Assembly: GCF_009727055.1 (NCBI RefSeq)
Contig: NC_052358.1
Location: 45,140,573 to 45,204,572 of the forward strand
Direction of reading: 5' to 3'
Source of the DNA: Benincasa hispida
Taxonomy: Eukaryota > Streptophyta > Magnoliopsida > Cucurbitales > Cucurbitaceae
Length of the DNA: 64,000 nucleotides
The notes below the pieces were generated by a model that saw nothing but the letters and a program-made list of their open reading frames with translations, did not search any database and was not told the DNA's origin. The position numbers and the translations under genes were made by a program. Positions 43,960-54,423 of this stretch are shown here, one piece after another. Positions within the stretch are counted from its first letter, which is position 1, and the number at the start of each line of letters is the position of its first letter.

Positions 43960-46410
43960 TTTCTTGAAGGATGTAGAAGTATATATTCTTATGTTATGGT
44001 AGTACATGGGACGACACAAAAGAACACTATATTAAAGGTCGTTCGAAGGGTTTGTTAGTTCCGAGCACATTGATGTATAATGAGTTGGTAAATCTAGTAT
44101 ATGATATCATGAAAGTTAGTTCGACAAAATTCAAGATTATAATAAGAGTGACATATAAGATGGATATTGATTCTACTCCAGTATGCTTAATGGACGATGC
44201 TGACGTTAAATTTCTCCTCTCAGAGTACGACCGTACTAGGCCATAGGTATTTGTAAGTCTGAGAAAATTGAAGAAATTCATCGTGAGGAAACATTTGATT
44301 ACCTACAGAGAGAAGACCAACTCATGTGTGGAGCGGATGTCAATGAGCATGATGTTTGTCCATCGGGTGTTTCATTGAAAAACGACAACATTGATGTTAA
44401 TATAGCTAACGTATTGCATCTGAATGGGACAATAAAAGAGGTTGGGACATGTGTAAATGAGAATGTGATGATAGAAGAGGAAGAGGATAGGAATGAAGAA
44501 CAACCAACCCAAGATGTTTTAGGGAGTGGTCCATCTATTGTGAATAAAGAACAACTAACTTCGATTCTATCAAATGATTTTGGCTATTTTGTTGGGAGTG
44601 TGCCTCGCCAAAATCCGTGCAATGTACCATCTAGTAATAACGCCAAAACGAGGGACTTGATCATGCAATCACAGTTATCTGTAAGATTGGTGGATACGGT
44701 TGAAGTAGGTCAAATTTTCTTTAGCAAGAATGATGTGAAGATGAGGTTAGCAATGTTGGCCATTAAAAACAACTTTGAGCTGTGGTTAAAAAATCGAACA
44801 AAAAATTGTATAGTGTTCGGTGTTTACACCCGACTTGTAGGTGGGCCATTCAAGCAATTAAAATGGATGAATGTGATATTTTCAAGATCACAAAATGCAC
44901 GCCCAATCACAGCTCAATTGAAGTATTGAATCATGACCACAGATAAGCTAACTTAATCAAGGATAAGTTCGGCGTTGGTCATGGGGAAAAATTGCACATA
45001 TTATTAAGGATATGCGGCATCAGTACGGTATCAATATTAGTTATGAAAAGGCATGGCTTGGGAGAGAAACTGCTTTTGCTCTTACAAAGGGGATGCCAGA
45101 GGAATCATATGTCGTCTTGCATGCATATGGTGAGGCTTTAAAGATAGAAAATCCTGGAACTATATTTGAAATCAAGCTTGAAGAATCAAAATATTTCAAA
45201 TACATGTTCATGGCACTAAGTGTGAGTTTAGGTTTTAAGAGTTGTCGACCTGTGATCATTGTAGATGATACTCATCTAAGGGGTAAGTACAAGGGAATAA
45301 TGCTAGTTGGTGTTGCAATGTGCAATTGTTGATAGTGAGAATGATTGAGCCCTAAAGTGGTTCATGACAAACCTTAAAACAAAAATTAGAGAATTCCTTA
45401 ACCTCGTTAGAAAAAGTATAGTTAATGTCGTCGATGCCGTATTCCCCAATTTTTATCACGAACTTTGTACCTTTCATTTGAAAAGGAATGTGGAGAAATA
45501 CTTTAGGGATGAGTCCGTTAGAAAATTGTTTCATGATGCTTGCAGAGCGTATCGAGAATCAGAGTTCAAGTGCCATTGGGTCCAAATAGTGAACTACAAC
45601 AACGGTTCCTTTGCTAGATATTTGGAAGATGCAGATATTCAGCGATGGGCACTGTGTTACTAGTCCGGGAACCGATATGATAACACGACCAGCAATTGTG
45701 TCGAATGCTTCAATGCTATTGCCAAAGAAGCAAGAGCATTGCCAATAACTTTGCTACTAGAATACATAAGATGTCTACTTCAAGGTTGGTTTCATGAACA
45801 GTGAACAATGTGGTCTAATAGTATATCGACACATTCAAAGTATGCAGAGGAAATAATGGTTTTAGAATGTGACAAAACTAGGTGATACTGAGTAAATCCA
45901 ACCTATTGTTATAGATTTCATGACAAGGACAATGGATTATATGGTACCATCAGTCTTAACACTCGAGAATATAGTTGTATACAATTTCAGTGTTTGGAGA
46001 TTCCATGTTCACACGCTATTGCTGCAGCTAAAGAGCGCAATATCAATCTGTTTACTCTATGCAACAGATTCTAAAGAGTTGATTTTCTAGTGCTAGCAGA
46101 CACAGAGTCAATAAACTCATTTGGTCATGTATCCGAATGGAAAAAGCCACCAGGGTATACTGAGGTAAAAATACTCCCACCGAAAAGAGTGGTACAGGTT
46201 GGTAGACGAAGGGCAAACAGGATACTCTCTACTGGAGAACATATCACATTAAAGAAATGTGGACAGTGTGGCCAATCGGGACATAATAGACAAAAGTGCA
46301 ACGAACCACTTGATACATCCAAACGCAACAAAAGGCAAGGAACGGGACTCAAGGGACCCAGACACAATCGATATAAAACAGTGTATAGCATTCTGATAAA
46401 TGCTTTATAA
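43960..46410 (+). pseudogene. MURA-type transposase, decayed
   Basis: A DNA transposase of the Mutator superfamily, in pieces. An N-terminal plant MuDR domain-like part comes first (44052-44246), then VGQIFFSKNDVKMRLAMLA (44705-44760) with the expected basic/aromatic blocks. Next is GINISYEKAWLGRETAFAL, then the catalytic-domain start RPVIIVDDTHLRGKYKG (45245-45295), followed by a jump to FPNFYHELCTFHLKRNV (45440-45490). A SWIM-type finger follows (CIQFQCLEIPCSHAIAAA, about 45975-46030), and a CCHC knuckle CGQCGQSGHNRQKC (46260-46305) ends it. The segment between the first catalytic Asp and the FHLKRN block is shortened, and frames shift near 44250, 44930, 45330 and 45660. It cannot encode an active enzyme. 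Confidence 0.88.
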
Positions 46411-46439
46411 TTTATAACTCTGCATTATATTGTTTATTC

Positions 46440-46770
46440 TGTAAAGTAAAGAAATTCTGATAAATACTCGATATGTGATTCAATTTACATGTTATGCGCT
46501 AGATGCATGTTACTCAATACACGATTACTCGATAATACTTGATAAACAATACTCGATCCGCATTACACGTTACTCGATACACAATTACTCGAAAATACTC
46601 CATAAACATTAACTGAAATTACAATACTCGATATAGATACTTGTTAAACCATACTCGATGTAAGTTACTCGATACTCGATATAGGTAACTCGATGCTCAA
46701 TGCATGTTACTCAATACACGACACCAAAAATCATGTATACTCGATACACATATAATTGCTTAAGGCACCA
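46440..46770. repeat. interspersed 'actcgata' repeat cluster
   Basis: The word (A)TACTCGATA(C/A) and near variants (TTACTCGATAC, TACTCGATATA) occur over a dozen times in 330 bases with 5-15 base spacers. The same word is common in both terminal repeats and at 50195-50345. It separates the convergent transposase and ULP1 remnants. Confidence 0.75.
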
Positions 46771-46789
46771 TACTGAACCTAAAATCATG

Positions 46790-47740
46790 TATTTTATCTT
46801 GCTGTAAACTCTCCAGACTTGACCCCATCACCAAGTATTCGAAGAACTTGAGACAAAATATCCCAAAGTCTACTGTATCTTACCCCTATAGAAAGCTTGT
46901 ATTGACACGACTCAACCTCTAAGGACTATGTGCAAGGTCGGGTTTTGCAGCATGTAAGTTGCAGAATTGTGCCAATGAAGGGAGAGTGAAACATAAGGGC
47001 CCTAGGAAATACCAGATCCTTCTATGTGATGTACTTGGGGAGTGAGTCATACAAAAGGATGCGTTCAAGGTTCATGTCTATCACTAACATAATCCAGTGC
47101 TGCTTGTAGTTGAGTGGGCTATAGATGTAATCGATATCTGTCCATCCTGGCTAATGTTCAACTTCCAATCCGAGTATGTAATCGACATAAATGTGCTATT
47201 TTCCCCATACTTTAGCAGTTTTTTCACGCGTTTTCTTATATATGGCGTGAAACAAGCTATCTAGACCCCGTAGGTTCAAATGACTCTGCAAAATAGGTAA
47301 CAATAGGTTACGTATATATGAGTCGTGTAAAATTGTACATCAAAATTTAAATAATCTATAACACATACCAATATGCCATGTGCCAACATCGTGAACCAAT
47401 GAGCACATATCTCCAACTAGCTAATAAACTTTCGTCGAAGAAACATGAATAAAGCATTGAGAAACTATAATCTATAAGTCTAGTTAATGAGTGGAAATAG
47501 TAAATAACAAGCATAAAAATGTAATAAAAATGTTAACTTACGTCGTTCTCAACCCAATAATTGTCACGTGTTAGCTCATGGAACAACTCCTTCATTGTGC
47601 AATTCATCCTGAAGAGGACTTCATTACCCGGTCATCGAGGAACGATATCCGCGCTGGTCAACCAGACCATGAACTCATTTATCACATCCTCTGGAATAGC
47701 ATGTGTCGGGTCATAGGGGAACGATGTCAGAGGAACGTCG
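46790..47740 (-). pseudogene. ULP1-like SUMO protease catalytic domain, catalytic Cys lost
   Basis: This is the C-terminal protease domain (peptidase family C48) of the ULP1-like gene; active relatives remove SUMO from proteins. Minus-strand translation gives DIDYIYSPLNYKQHWIMLVI, then DMNLERILLYDSLPKY (the His of HW and the Asp of YDSLP are present). Farther on, in another frame, DFGIFCLKFFEYLVMGSS occurs where the family has D-C-G-[VI]-F. Here the catalytic Cys is Phe (TTT). Stops and at least one frameshift lie between the blocks. The gene converges on the transposase gene, as in other ULP1-bearing Mutator elements. Confidence 0.85.
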
Positions 47741-48500
47741 ACCTAGCTGAATGTATTTCTGCTTTTTCTCGTCACTCTAGCCATGTCAACTGGAATTGTA
47801 TACTGTTGTGTAGGCTTCCTCTTCCTACTTTTCCATCTCTGTTCCCCCTTAAAGTCCATATGCTCGCCTTTCACCTTAGGCTTAACCTTCACTTTGGGCT
47901 TGCCCTTCACCTTAGGCTCGACCTTAATCCTAAACTTCTTCAATGCCTGTGGTGGAAGCAACTCAGGATGCGGTAGTGTCAATGGGGAAATGGTGGTATC
48001 TCGGGAAGCAACATGGAAAGAGAAGTGGTTTATAATGGGGATGAGGGTGAGCAGTAGATACTATAACGATGGGGAGGATGGGCTCAGTAGATGGTGGAGG
48101 GATGGGGTCACTAGATACGGTGGAAGGTAGATGAATGAGGTCACTAGACTATATGAAGGGTGGAGGGATATGGTCACTAGACTCAATGGAAGGTAGAAGG
48201 ATGGGATCATGGACTCTACGGAGGATGGAAGGATGAGGTCACTAGACTCAATGGAAGGTAGACGGATGAGATCAATGGACATGATGGATGGTAGAAGGAT
48301 GAGGTCAATGGACTCGGTGGATGATGGAGGGATGGGATCATTCGACTTGGTGGATGGTGAAGGGTTGGGGTCACAAGACTCAGTGGAAGATGGAGGAATA
48401 GGGTTACCAGTTTTGGTGGAAGGTGGAGGAATGAGGTCACAAGACTCGATGGATGGTGGAAGAATTGGGTCATTGGTCTCGGTGGAATCCACGCCTAAAC
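47741..48500 (-). pseudogene. ULP1-gene linker: basic region and Pro/Ser-rich repeats
   Basis: This is the middle of the same minus-strand gene. From 48492 to about 48080 it encodes an imperfect 11-residue repeat of the type PPSSTESCDPI. Toward 47743-47982 a Lys/Pro-rich part follows (KVKGKPKVKVKPKVKGE). Such disordered linkers sit between DUF1985 and the protease in these proteins. The DNA repeat also opens frames on the plus strand (48209-48526), which I regard as shadows. Confidence 0.65.
48080..48490. repeat. 33-bp minisatellite in the ULP1 gene
   Basis: About 12 imperfect copies of a 33-base unit of the type GATGGTAGAAGGATGAGGTC followed by a(a/c)tggactcggtg, keeping an 11-codon period on the minus strand. 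Confidence 0.8.
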
Positions 48501-49079
48501 CCTATATCATTTACAAATTATATTAGGCCAAACACTACATATTATATATTTACATTAGAACAAGTTCAATATAATATTATGTACCTAACACAAGGACCGT
48601 AGTAAGCTGATGATTGTTTGTACGCGGCTTGAGGACACTTAAATCAGACTTCACATCTTTCAAGTCTGAGTGCACATCATCCAATTTATGCTTCATCATT
48701 GACACTTTTTAGTGTATGTCACAGAGTGATGTATGAATGTCCACACCTCTTATGGGCTTCGAATGGGATGTATTTGGTCGATATGACACTTGTTCCTCAA
48801 TTGAGGGCACCTACTCTTCAGTAGGGAGCTCCTAAGACTCATTATGAGGATGGTGAGTCTCACACTCATCAGTAGGGAGCTTGTGAGACTGATGCTCATT
48901 GAGTTATGGCTCGTGGGATCGATGCTCATGACTCTTGTAGTCACTAGAGTGACTATGAGCATCCTCATCATGGTGCAATCTATGTGTTTTTGAGGAGCCA
49001 TTCTCAGCATCAATGTGCTTGTATACGGGTCGTTCATCAAACCTAGTGTCCCTATACCACCTCTCCCTATCCGACATGT

Positions 49080-50160
49080 TCAGTAGTGTGGGTGCGATCC
49101 TTGTTTTTACAAAACAACGTTGTTAGTTATATGTGACATTTACCTTAAATCTGAGTAAATATGATGTAATACACTAATCTCGCTGAACTCAAACACGTCT
49201 CGTTGTATTGTTCTGGTCGGCAGTGAGTATGTACACTTCCACCTCAGGAATCATGGTACGACATGTCTACTCAGTTGGGTTGCAATTTTTTGACAACCAT
49301 TGATATGATCTCGTATGCCTACACATACCATAATTCATAAACGATTATAAAACAAGAATAAATAGTAAGTGTTATTGTAATTAAAATAAGTAGATCTCGT
49401 ATGGCTAATGAATGGATATTACCTGGAATGCATGAGAAAATCTCGATAGGTTGTACTTGACAATGTAGTTCTAATTGTTCTTGGATTTTTTTTTTTTTTT
49501 TTTTTTTTGTAGTTATCCGCCTTACCACGCAATCTTCTTTGTAGTCCAAGTAATGTCTTCTCCTATAGCATGTTTCCCCAATCCATGGAATTGAAGTAAT
49601 CGAAATCCTCCAGTTCAATTAATAAGGTCTTGTCGACATTGGCCCTCGTCTTCTCCCTCCCTATCGTACCCAATTCAGTGTAATAGACCAATGTCATCTT
49701 CACAGCATCCATGTCATTCTCAAACTCCATCTCTATGTACACTGTCTCTAAGGTACCAATGTGAATGTCCCCTGCAAAATCATTCTTGAAGTACCTACTA
49801 TGCAGTGATCCAAGTGCTTCACCCCTCTGTACAACTGTTGGATTAGGATGACCGCCACAATCCCGTCACCAACAGAAAGTCTTCTCTGGAGAATGTTACA
49901 ACATAACATTCAAATCGAAGGTCATTGCATCCTTTCTATCATCTACAACCTCCCTCAATAGAATGTAGTGGACTAATGGACTGTTAAAGATAATGTCCAT
50001 GTCCATTAATCACCCAAATATTGTCTTCTTGAAGAGGGCAAGCTGAGTGGGAGTGAGCTTCTCTTTCACTATCTTGTTAGTCATCCCAATATGAAAAGAT
50101 AGACTGGTCGCTTGGCTTGGGAAATAATCCTAGAGAGGAATCTTGAATTTTCTAGCGATA
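49080..50160 (-). pseudogene. DUF1985 domain of the Mutator-borne ULP1 gene, decayed
   Basis: This is the N-terminal part of the gene. Minus-strand translation gives FHIGMTNKIVKEKLTPTQLA, FKKTIFG, a stop, LMDMDIIFNSPLVHYILLRE, VVDDRKDAMTFDLNVML, then a broken stretch. AVKMTLVYYTELGTIGREKT, LIELEDFDYFNSMDWG and EKTLLG follow. This order (HYILLREV..FDLN, later D-AVKMxLxYxxE and FNSxxWG) is what I know of the DUF1985 domain found with ULP1 in plant transposons. Its function is unknown. Several in-frame stops and a poly(A) tract on this strand (49488-49510) interrupt it. Confidence 0.78.
49488..49510. repeat. poly(T) run
   Basis: A run of more than 20 T inside the decayed DUF1985/linker region. 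It is likely a slippage site. Confidence 0.85.
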
Positions 50161-50189
50161 TTGCACAAAATAACAAAAAATATCATAAA

Positions 50190-50345
50190 GTAAGCATTAT
50201 GTTCCATACTCGATACTCCATGCATGATATACGATACTCGCTACTCCATACATGATTGCTTGATACCTGATACATGATATATTCTACATAGTGTCCCTTA
50301 CTCGCTATATTACATGTGACTAGATGGTCGATTATCAAGCATTCA
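50190..50345. repeat. second 'ctcgat/actcgc' repeat cluster
   Basis: Words such as ATACTCGATACTCCA, ATACTCGCTACTCCATAC and GATACCTGATACATG recur, as at 46440-46770. It lies just upstream (minus strand) of the ULP1 gene. Confidence 0.65.
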
Positions 50346-50744
50346 ATTTGATTTTCTCCCTTCATGACTTATCCTAATAAAACTCTAAACTCTAGATGAT
50401 TTGAAATACTAGAAATATGAAAACTGAAACAAAAAAAAATTTGAGCTCCTGTCAAACATGCAAGATATGAAAACCAAAATGAAATTGTTTCGGTCGATCA
50501 TCGAGGAACATACAAGTATATGTCGAGGAACATGATGCCAAAATATAACAAACAAAGAGACGAATGATGCCAAAATATAAACAAAGAGAATAATGTTACC
50601 TGATGCAAAGAGAATCGAGAGAGTTTCGAGTATAGAGGTGCAGTTGTCGAGGAATATAAAATCAGAAGATGAGAAATGATAGTCTGAGAAACAAGTTGAA
50701 GTGGTGAAATAATAGACTTCAAATGGGTTAAGAATTCAAAAAGT

Positions 50745-51005
50745 TCAAATGATCAAATATACATTAACTGAGTATCGAGTATGACGTGGCTATGATTGAG
50801 TATATACGTGTCGATTGCAGTCATATCGAGCGACCATGCATCGAGGATCATGTAACAAGAAGATGAGGATCGAGTTGGTAGGTGTGTGGGATGCATCTCA
50901 AAGGCGAAGTAGTAAAATCACACGTGGATGACATCAGCAAAAGGTCACTTTCCATTACTTTTTCTATAGATGACCATTTTTCATTTGGACCTATACAAAA
51001 AACCC
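50745..51005. repeat. right terminal inverted repeat of the Mutator-like element
   Basis: The reverse complement follows the left end block by block, from GGGTTTTTTGTAT through 'gtcatc.atagaaaaagtaatgg', 'gatgtcatccacgtgtgatt' and 'gatcctcgatgcatggtc' to 'aatgtata..gatcatttgaac'. Confidence 0.88.
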
Positions 51006-51015
51006 TATATATTAT

Positions 51016-52080
51016 ATGGGAAAATATATCTAATACATTCAATTTGATGTCAGATAATAGTAGAAAAACATATTTAGCCTTCACACTTTAACATTATGTT
51101 AAATAAAATCAATTATTTTATATAATGAATTTTGATGATAAACGATTTTGTTTTTGTCTCTATTTTATAGGGATTGGATGGGAAGATATTAAAGGTGGAG
51201 CAATAGTAATGTATTATTATTGTTTTTTAAATTTAAAAAGAACATCCGTTTTGTAATAATTTAGTATTTAGTTTTGAAAAGTAAGCTTATAAACATGCAT
51301 AAGTTTTAAATACATATAGAAAAACAAAATTATTATTAAATGAGGCTTAAATTGTAATAAATATTTTGAAAGATGGGAGAATAAAATAAGATTTATATCT
51401 TAAATTTAATTTAATTTAGTCTTCTTAATTTTTAAAAGGTCTCACTAGGTTTTTTTTTTTTTTTTTTATTATTATTATTATTGCTTAACCTTACTTGTAA
51501 GTCAGAATTTCAAATCACAGTTCTAATGAAAAATAATATTTTTTTTAATGAAAAAAATAACCAACTATTCCTTAATGTCCTCATTGAGAATGACAAAGAG
51601 AATGTTATATGAAAAAACATATTTTCATATCAAAGAACAAACTTGAGAGTATGCTAAATCTGCTCATCAAAGCTGTTAAAACATGAACATATTTGTTTTC
51701 CCTTCGAGGAATGTGATAAAAAGAAGAGTGTTAACAATACTTCTAACAAAAATAATATCCTATATGAGGACTCCATTCTCTATTAGTAAAATCTTTTTTC
51801 TACGAATGAGAAATGCCCTAAGCATCCTACTCCCACCTTAAGCGGTGGATTAGCTTTTGTTCATTCTCTTTGCACAACTACCAACCCCTCAAGTACAACC
51901 TCAGCTTCCAATAGACTAATGTTCCTACCCCAAGCAGCAGATTAGCCCCCGTTCATCCAATTTTAACACTTGTTTAAGTTTGAGGGGCTCAATTTTTACA
52001 ATTGAAACTTTGAGGGTGTAATTGTAACTTTTTTTAAAAAAGAAAATTACCTCACTATATTTATGCCACAAGGACTAACT
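51016..52080. other. AT-rich spacer, possibly old LINE-like sequence near its end
   Basis: No gene in the first half. T-rich and TTA runs lie at 51445-51485. The 51780-52000 part is less AT-rich and may belong to the RNase H remnant that follows on the minus strand, but I found no clear motif in it. Confidence 0.4.
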
Positions 52081-52487
52081 AAGACAAATATCAGATACAA
52101 CTAAATTGGTTAACCACTAAGGAAAATGAGGGAGCCAATTAGAACTACACACCTCAAACCTAGCCATTTTAGCTCAGCCAATCTATTACATCCACGAGGG
52201 TAGGAATTAAAGGAGAAAAACTCAAATGATTGGGCTATTTCTCAAATCTTTTCTACTCAACAGATTGCCTCGCTAAAAATATCAGGTTCTTCTAAAAGGA
52301 GTTTTTATCGCCTAGTAGCTATCCGATTCAACCTTCAAATTTTCAATATGGAATGAGGAAGCAAAACAAACACCTTCAAGGATGGCAAGCAATTTCAAAA
52401 GAGGATCAACAAAGGCAACATTGAAAGATTTTGATTCTGCTGCAATGAGGGGACCATTTGAATTCCTTAACACGACACTACCCCTCG
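52081..52487 (-). pseudogene. plant RNase H-like (RVT_3) domain remnant
   Basis: The minus-strand frame near 52312-52487 reads GSVVLRNSNGPLIAAESKSF, then LLKLLAILEGVCFASSF and LKVESDSY. This is the pattern of the RNase H-like domain (RVT_3) found at the end of plant LINE-type elements and related genes (GxVLRN..G, ELLAxxEGLxxA, VESDS). Downstream, remnants such as 'NRLAELKWLGL' continue in shifted frames. The 5' part is missing because the gypsy LTR starts at 52489. Confidence 0.65.
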
Positions 52488-52488
52488 T

Positions 52489-53890
52489 TGATAGCACCAA
52501 AAATGTGCTATCTTCCTCTACTTAATTCGGGATTGTTAAGCTACTTAATATGTTTAAGTCAATTTTTTGTAGGAATTGAGTGTACAAGCAATCGAATAAA
52601 GCGTTCGGGACAAAAAGGCATTAAGATGGCCAAAATAGAAGCCAAATTGAACAAATGAAGAAAGAAGGCCAAGAAATTGAAGTTTTCTGCCTAGTCGGAG
52701 TGCCACAACACTCGATTTGAGTGTTTTGCAACGCTATAGGGAAGTAGCTACCCATTTAGAGAAAGAACATGGCAGCCTTGCAACATTACATGTAGCATTG
52801 AAACACTACGACATGAAATGGACGATCGAAGAATAGGGTAGCATTGCAACGCTACGACTTGAAGCAGTGTGCGGAAGTAGGATAGCGTTGCAACGCTGTC
52901 CCTAGTGTTGTGACGCTGCGACAGATTCTATAAATAACCCATCAGTTTGAGCCTAGGTCAGACACACTCGAATACACAGCCGCCACTCTATTTCTACTTG
53001 GTTTCTGCCTCTCTTTTGACCAGAATTCTGAATCTTCTTCCCCTTTGAGCATGGTATTGAATTAGAAGATGATTTATGGCTAAAGGGTAAGAACTTAGCT
53101 TGGGTTTCATAGTTTACTTTCATTCCAATTCGTTTTTTAGACTATGTTATATAATTCTATGAGACTGCTCTGAATTTTATGAGAACTTATCTTGTGTTTA
53201 TTATTCAATTGTCTTGTATGGGATAATCTGACAAATTCGCTATGCATGTGTAATTGATTTCTTTGATTGGCCCTAATTTGTATTCGTTAGGTAGTCGCCA
53301 CCTAGAACAAGAGTTAAGTAAGTTTGTGAAGTTAAATTGCGATTCCATTTAATAAACATTACTTTCTTACTTAGATAATTCTCGCTCAAATAATTGGTTG
53401 GACGATGGAAATCAATTGTTTGGCTTAGCATTTCCTTAGAACTTAATGCCTATTGATTGATTAGTTGAGAATTCTCGCTTTTCCTTTTATTAACTTAATT
53501 TTATGGGCTACTAGTTAGAATTCAAAACGAGTAGGCTAAGTTGTAGTTTGAATTTCTCACATATCTTTTGAATAGTCTATGATAGGATTGAAAAGGAATG
53601 AAATAAACTCGAACTACCCAAGCTAAGTATTTTGTTCAATTGATATTTTTACACATTCTTTCACATTGTGCAATTTGATTTTTGGTGCAATTTTAATTCG
53701 CAATTTTCACAAAACCCCCTAGTTACTTCCTACGAGTTTCAATTTTTGAGGAATCTAATTTGGTTGTCTGTGGTTCGACCCCGAACTTGTCGCTTGTACT
53801 ACTAGTTAGTACAAGTAGTTTGTTCGGTGCATATAAATATCATTTGTGTAGCACGGGTTTATGGGCGACGGTGAATCCGACAACCTACCA
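52489..53890 (+). repeat. 5' LTR of the Athila-like element
   Basis: It starts TGATAGCACC, at the point where the older RNase H remnant stops, and ends CTACCA just before the primer-binding site (about 1.4 kb). Its end has the 'ggttcgaccccgaacttgtcgcttgtac' stretch common in plant gypsy LTRs. No second copy is in the window to confirm its limits. Confidence 0.65.
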
Positions 53891-54002
53891 AATTGGCCCC
53901 GTTGTCGGGGAGCCAACAAGTTTCTTGATTTGTGAGGCTTGTTGTGCTTTCCTTGCTAATCGATTTTCTCTTTTGGTACATGACCCACACTCCCAAAGGT
54001 TC

Positions 54003-54423
54003 TAGACAGTTGTATTTTGTAGAAATTTCTAGTAAGGAGCGAAGAATTAGGAGAGAGAGGAGATAGCAAGCTGTGCTTGATAGAGATATTCGTGTTGACG
54101 ACACATCTTGAAAAGAAAGCATTCCTGAAAATTTACCAGTAATGGTTGAACGTGAAAAGACTCTTAGGGAGCTCGCAGCACCAGATTTCACTCAGCAGCC
54201 CTTATTGCCTATCTTGAAACGACAGGTAACTTCGAGCTTAAATCTGGGTTAAATCACTTACTTCCTGCATTTTTTGGTCTACAGGGTGAAGACCCGCACA
54301 AGCACTTAAAGGAATTCTATGTAGTGTGCGATGGGATAAGACCAAATGGGGTGACTCAAGAGCAGATCAATATGAGGGCATTTCTCTTTTCATTGAATAG
54401 AGATGCCAAGGAGTGGCTCTATA
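54003..54423 (+). pseudogene. Athila-type gag remnant, truncated by insertion
   Basis: Translation gives ELAAPDFTQQPLL and then, after a frameshift, FELKSGLNHLLPAFFGLQGE, DPHKHLKEFYVVCDGIRPNG and INMRAFLFSLNRDAKEWLY, ending at the copia insertion. This is the retrotransposon gag domain of the Athila group (HLLPxFxGLxGEDPHKHLKEF, RAFPFSLxxxAKDWLY). Gag would form the particle. A stop near 54109 and the frameshift show it was already decaying before or after the insertion. Confidence 0.85.

Larger units (their letters stand above)
42915..51005. mobile_element. Mutator-like element with MURA and ULP1-protease genes (CUMULE/Kaonashi type)
   Basis: Long inverted ends (42915-43380 and about 50745-51005) share, among others, 'ttttttgtat', TATAGAAAAAGTAATGGAAA (left copy CATAG..), 'gtgattttac', 'gagatgca' and 'ctcgat' words. 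A 10-bp direct repeat TATATATTAT flanks the element (42905-42914 and 51006-51015), fitting the 8-11 bp duplications of Mutator. Inside are a plus-strand transposase remnant and a minus-strand DUF1985/ULP1 gene remnant. This combination is known from melon CUMULE and Arabidopsis Kaonashi elements. Confidence 0.9.
52489..54423 (+). mobile_element. 5' part of a Ty3/gypsy Athila-like element
   Basis: It comprises an LTR from TGATAGCACCAAAAATGTGC at 52489 to about 53890, a primer-binding site resembling the tRNA-Asp type (TTGGCCCCGTTGTCGGGG from 53894; the usual form is TGGCGCCGTTGCCGGGGA), then a gag remnant. It is cut at 54424 by a copia LTR, and the rest must lie beyond the nested elements, outside the window. 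Confidence 0.8.

Noticed and set aside
47578..48130. Plus-strand frames over the ULP1 gene linker
   Set aside because: The minus strand carries the family motifs. The plus frames arise from the repeat structure and contain no domain.
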